The position numbers and the translations under genes are program-made. From NCBI GenBank assembly GCA_050732995.1, contig JBOHSA010000199.1, positions 1 to 7,122 on the forward strand: a stretch of 7,122 bases of DNA, read 5' to 3'. Source of the DNA: JBOHSA01 sp050732995 (GTDB lineage: Bacteria > Gemmatimonadota > Gemmatimonadetes > Gemmatimonadales > GWC2-71-9). The first letter of the stretch is position 1. Each line of letters starts with the position of its first letter. This document shows, piece after piece, positions 5,857 through 7,122 of the stretch. The notes beneath the pieces were generated by a model. That model did not search any database. It saw only the letters and a list, made by a program, of their open reading frames with translations, and was not told the origin of the DNA.

Positions 5857-7122
5857 ATGCGCGGGCGGCTCGCGCTCGGGCTCGCGGCGCTCGCGACGGG
5901 CGGCGGCGCGCCCGTCCTCGCGGCGCAGATCTTCGATCGCATCGCCGCCGTCGTCGGGAGCCGGCCGATCCTGGCCTCGCAGATCGAGGAGCAGCTCGTC
6001 CAGCTCCAGGCGCAGGGCGCGCAGGTCCCGACTGATTCCGCCGGCCGGGTCCAGGCGCGCCGCGAGCTGCTGAGCGAGATGATCGAGGAGGAGCTCCTGG
6101 TCCAGCAGGCGGAGCGCGACACAACGGTGAAAGTGACGGACCAAGAAGTCCAGGAGCAGGTGGAAAAGACCGTCCAGAACGTGCGCCGCCAGTTCGCTTC
6201 CGAGCCCGAATTCCAGACCCAGCTGCGCCAGGCGGGGTTCGCCTCGGTCGAGGAGTGGCGGCGCTGGGTAGCGGAGCAGCAGCGGCGCGGCATTCTGCGG
6301 GAGCGGCTGCTGGAGCTGTTGCGCCAGCAGGGCAAGCTCAAACCGATCCCGCCGACCGACGAGCAGATGCGCGCGTTCTGGGAGCGGAACAGGCGGCAGC
6401 TGCCCCAGCGACCGGCGGTGGTGTCCTTCCGGCAGATCGTCGTGCTGCCGCAGCCCGACTCCGCAGCCCGCCTCCGGGCGTTCCAGCTTGCCGACTCGCT
6501 GCTCGCGGAGCTGCGGCGTGGTGCGGACTTCGCCGCGCTGGCCCGCCGGTATTCAGCCGATTCGGCGAGTCGAGAGGCGGGTGGCGAGCTGGGCTGGTTC
6601 CGGCGCGGCGTGATGGTGAAGAACTTCGAATACGTCGCGTTCTCGCTGCGGCCCGGCGATGTCTCGGCGCCCGTGGAGACGGAGTTCGGCTACCACATCA
6701 TCAAGGTAGAGCGGGTGCAGCCCGCCGAAGTGTTGGGCCGCCACCTCCTGATCGCGCCGGAGATCTCGGCCACCCAGGTGCAGGCCGCCCGGCGCCTGGC
6801 CGATTCGATCCATGCGGCCCTGGCGGCGGGCGCGTCGTTCGACTCGCTCGCCCGGCGCTACGCCGACCCCAACGAGCAGCGGCTCGCTGAAGACGTACCG
6901 CTCTCCCAGCTGGCTCCCGAGTACCAGGAGAGACTCGGCGCGGACACGACCCCCGGGCTCAAACCCGTGTTCGTCGTCGGGGAGGGCAGCCGGCGACCCA
7001 AGTTCGTCGTCTTCGAGCTGACCGGCCGCCAGCCCGCGGGCGAGCAGTCCTTCGAGGATCTGCGGGGCCGCATCCGCGAGCGCCTGAGCCAGGACCTCGC
7101 GCTGCAGCACTACCTCAACCAA
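5857..7122 (+). CDS. SurA-like periplasmic chaperone/peptidyl-prolyl isomerase, 3' end outside window
   Basis: The frame is open from ATG 5857 to the last base, giving 422 residues with no stop. SurA-type proteins escort unfolded outer-membrane proteins across the periplasm. Residues 1 to about 23 are a signal peptide (MRGR, Leu/Ala core, cleavage probably after VLAA at 20-23, leaving QIFDRIAAVVG). Residues 25 to about 165 match the SurA N-terminal chaperone domain: D27-R28-I29, VVGSRPILASQIEEQL at 32-47, and MIEEELLVQQA at 75-85. The first parvulin domain spans 188-286, with GADFAALARRYS (222-233), GGELGWFRRG (242-251) and FGYHIIKVE (277-285). The second spans about 291-390 and is degenerate: GRHLLI at 294-299, GASFDSLARRYADPNE at 325-340, FVVFELTG at 383-390. 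Domain one has Gln193 where the first His is usual but keeps H280; domain two has H296 but lacks the FGxH motif. Isomerase activity is therefore doubtful. The ending near 422 (ERLSQDLALQHYLNQ) resembles the usual C-terminus, so little is probably missing. I give no symbol because orthology to E. coli surA is unproven. Confidence 0.9.
   Translation, partial: MRGRLALGLAALATGGGAPVLAAQIFDRIAAVVGSRPILASQIEEQLVQLQAQGAQVPTDSAGRVQARRELLSEMIEEELLVQQAERDTTVKVTDQEVQEQVEKTVQNVRRQFASEPEFQTQLRQAGFASVEEWRRWVAEQQRRGILRERLLELLRQQGKLKPIPPTDEQMRAFWERNRRQLPQRPAVVSFRQIVVLPQPDSAARLRAFQLADSLLAELRRGADFAALARRYSADSASREAGGELGWFRRGVMVKNFEYVAFSLRPGDVSAPVETEFGYHIIKVERVQPAEVLGRHLLIAPEISATQVQAARRLADSIHAALAAGASFDSLARRYADPNEQRLAEDVPLSQLAPEYQERLGADTTPGLKPVFVVGEGSRRPKFVVFELTGRQPAGEQSFEDLRGRIRERLSQDLALQHYLNQ

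Noticed and set aside
4367..6124. A 585-codon minus-strand open frame opposite the two isomerase genes
   Set aside because: The product is low-complexity and Arg/Pro-rich. It spans the junction of two well-supported plus-strand genes and lacks any domain signature, so it is a compositional shadow.
6255..6890. A 211-codon plus-strand open frame inside the SurA-like gene
   Set aside because: It is out of frame with the SurA-like gene, whose product matches family motifs throughout. The alternative product is Ala/Arg/Gly-rich without domains.

Overview
This very GC-rich window (G or C in most third codon positions, almost no intergenic DNA) reads as one tightly packed plus-strand gene string with four protein genes. 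The two outer genes are cut by the window edges. Gene content and protein style suggest a GC-rich diderm bacterium: a lipoprotein foldase, a SurA-type chaperone and a BatA-like protein next to mfd. The arrangement resembles what I recall of Gemmatimonadota, but that is inference and no marker gene is present to settle it.

Layout: positions 1-1035 hold the C-terminal part of a membrane-anchored BatA-like protein. Its stop codon overlaps the start of mfd (TGATG). Positions 1035-4370 hold a complete mfd, the transcription-repair coupling factor, with UvrB-like, RNA polymerase-binding, helicase/translocase and C-terminal modules. Positions 4379-5854 encode a lipoprotein with one parvulin-type peptidyl-prolyl isomerase domain. 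Positions 5857-7122 hold a SurA-like periplasmic chaperone with two parvulin-like domains, still open at the window end. That last gene starts at ATG 5857 and runs without a stop to the last base.

The junctions are a 1-nt overlap, an 8-nt gap and a 2-nt gap. Both isomerase genes have a strong Shine-Dalgarno sequence lying over or next to the previous stop codon. This suggests one transcript with translational coupling, joining a DNA-repair ATPase to envelope-protein folding. Nothing shows a functional link between Mfd and the foldases; shared transcription is the most that can be inferred. I see no promoter, terminator, RNA gene, mobile element or CRISPR, and no gene-free stretch longer than 8 bases.

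No clearly new system is visible. The points most worth checking are: (i) a formal -1 slippery heptamer in a G8 tract near the end of the lipoprotein gene, from which the surA frame is open without a stop; (ii) the split of the two conserved parvulin histidines between the two domains of the SurA-like protein; (iii) a possible repeated module flanking the parvulin domain of the lipoprotein; and (iv) a Gly/Ala-rich insertion inside the RNA polymerase-binding domain of Mfd.
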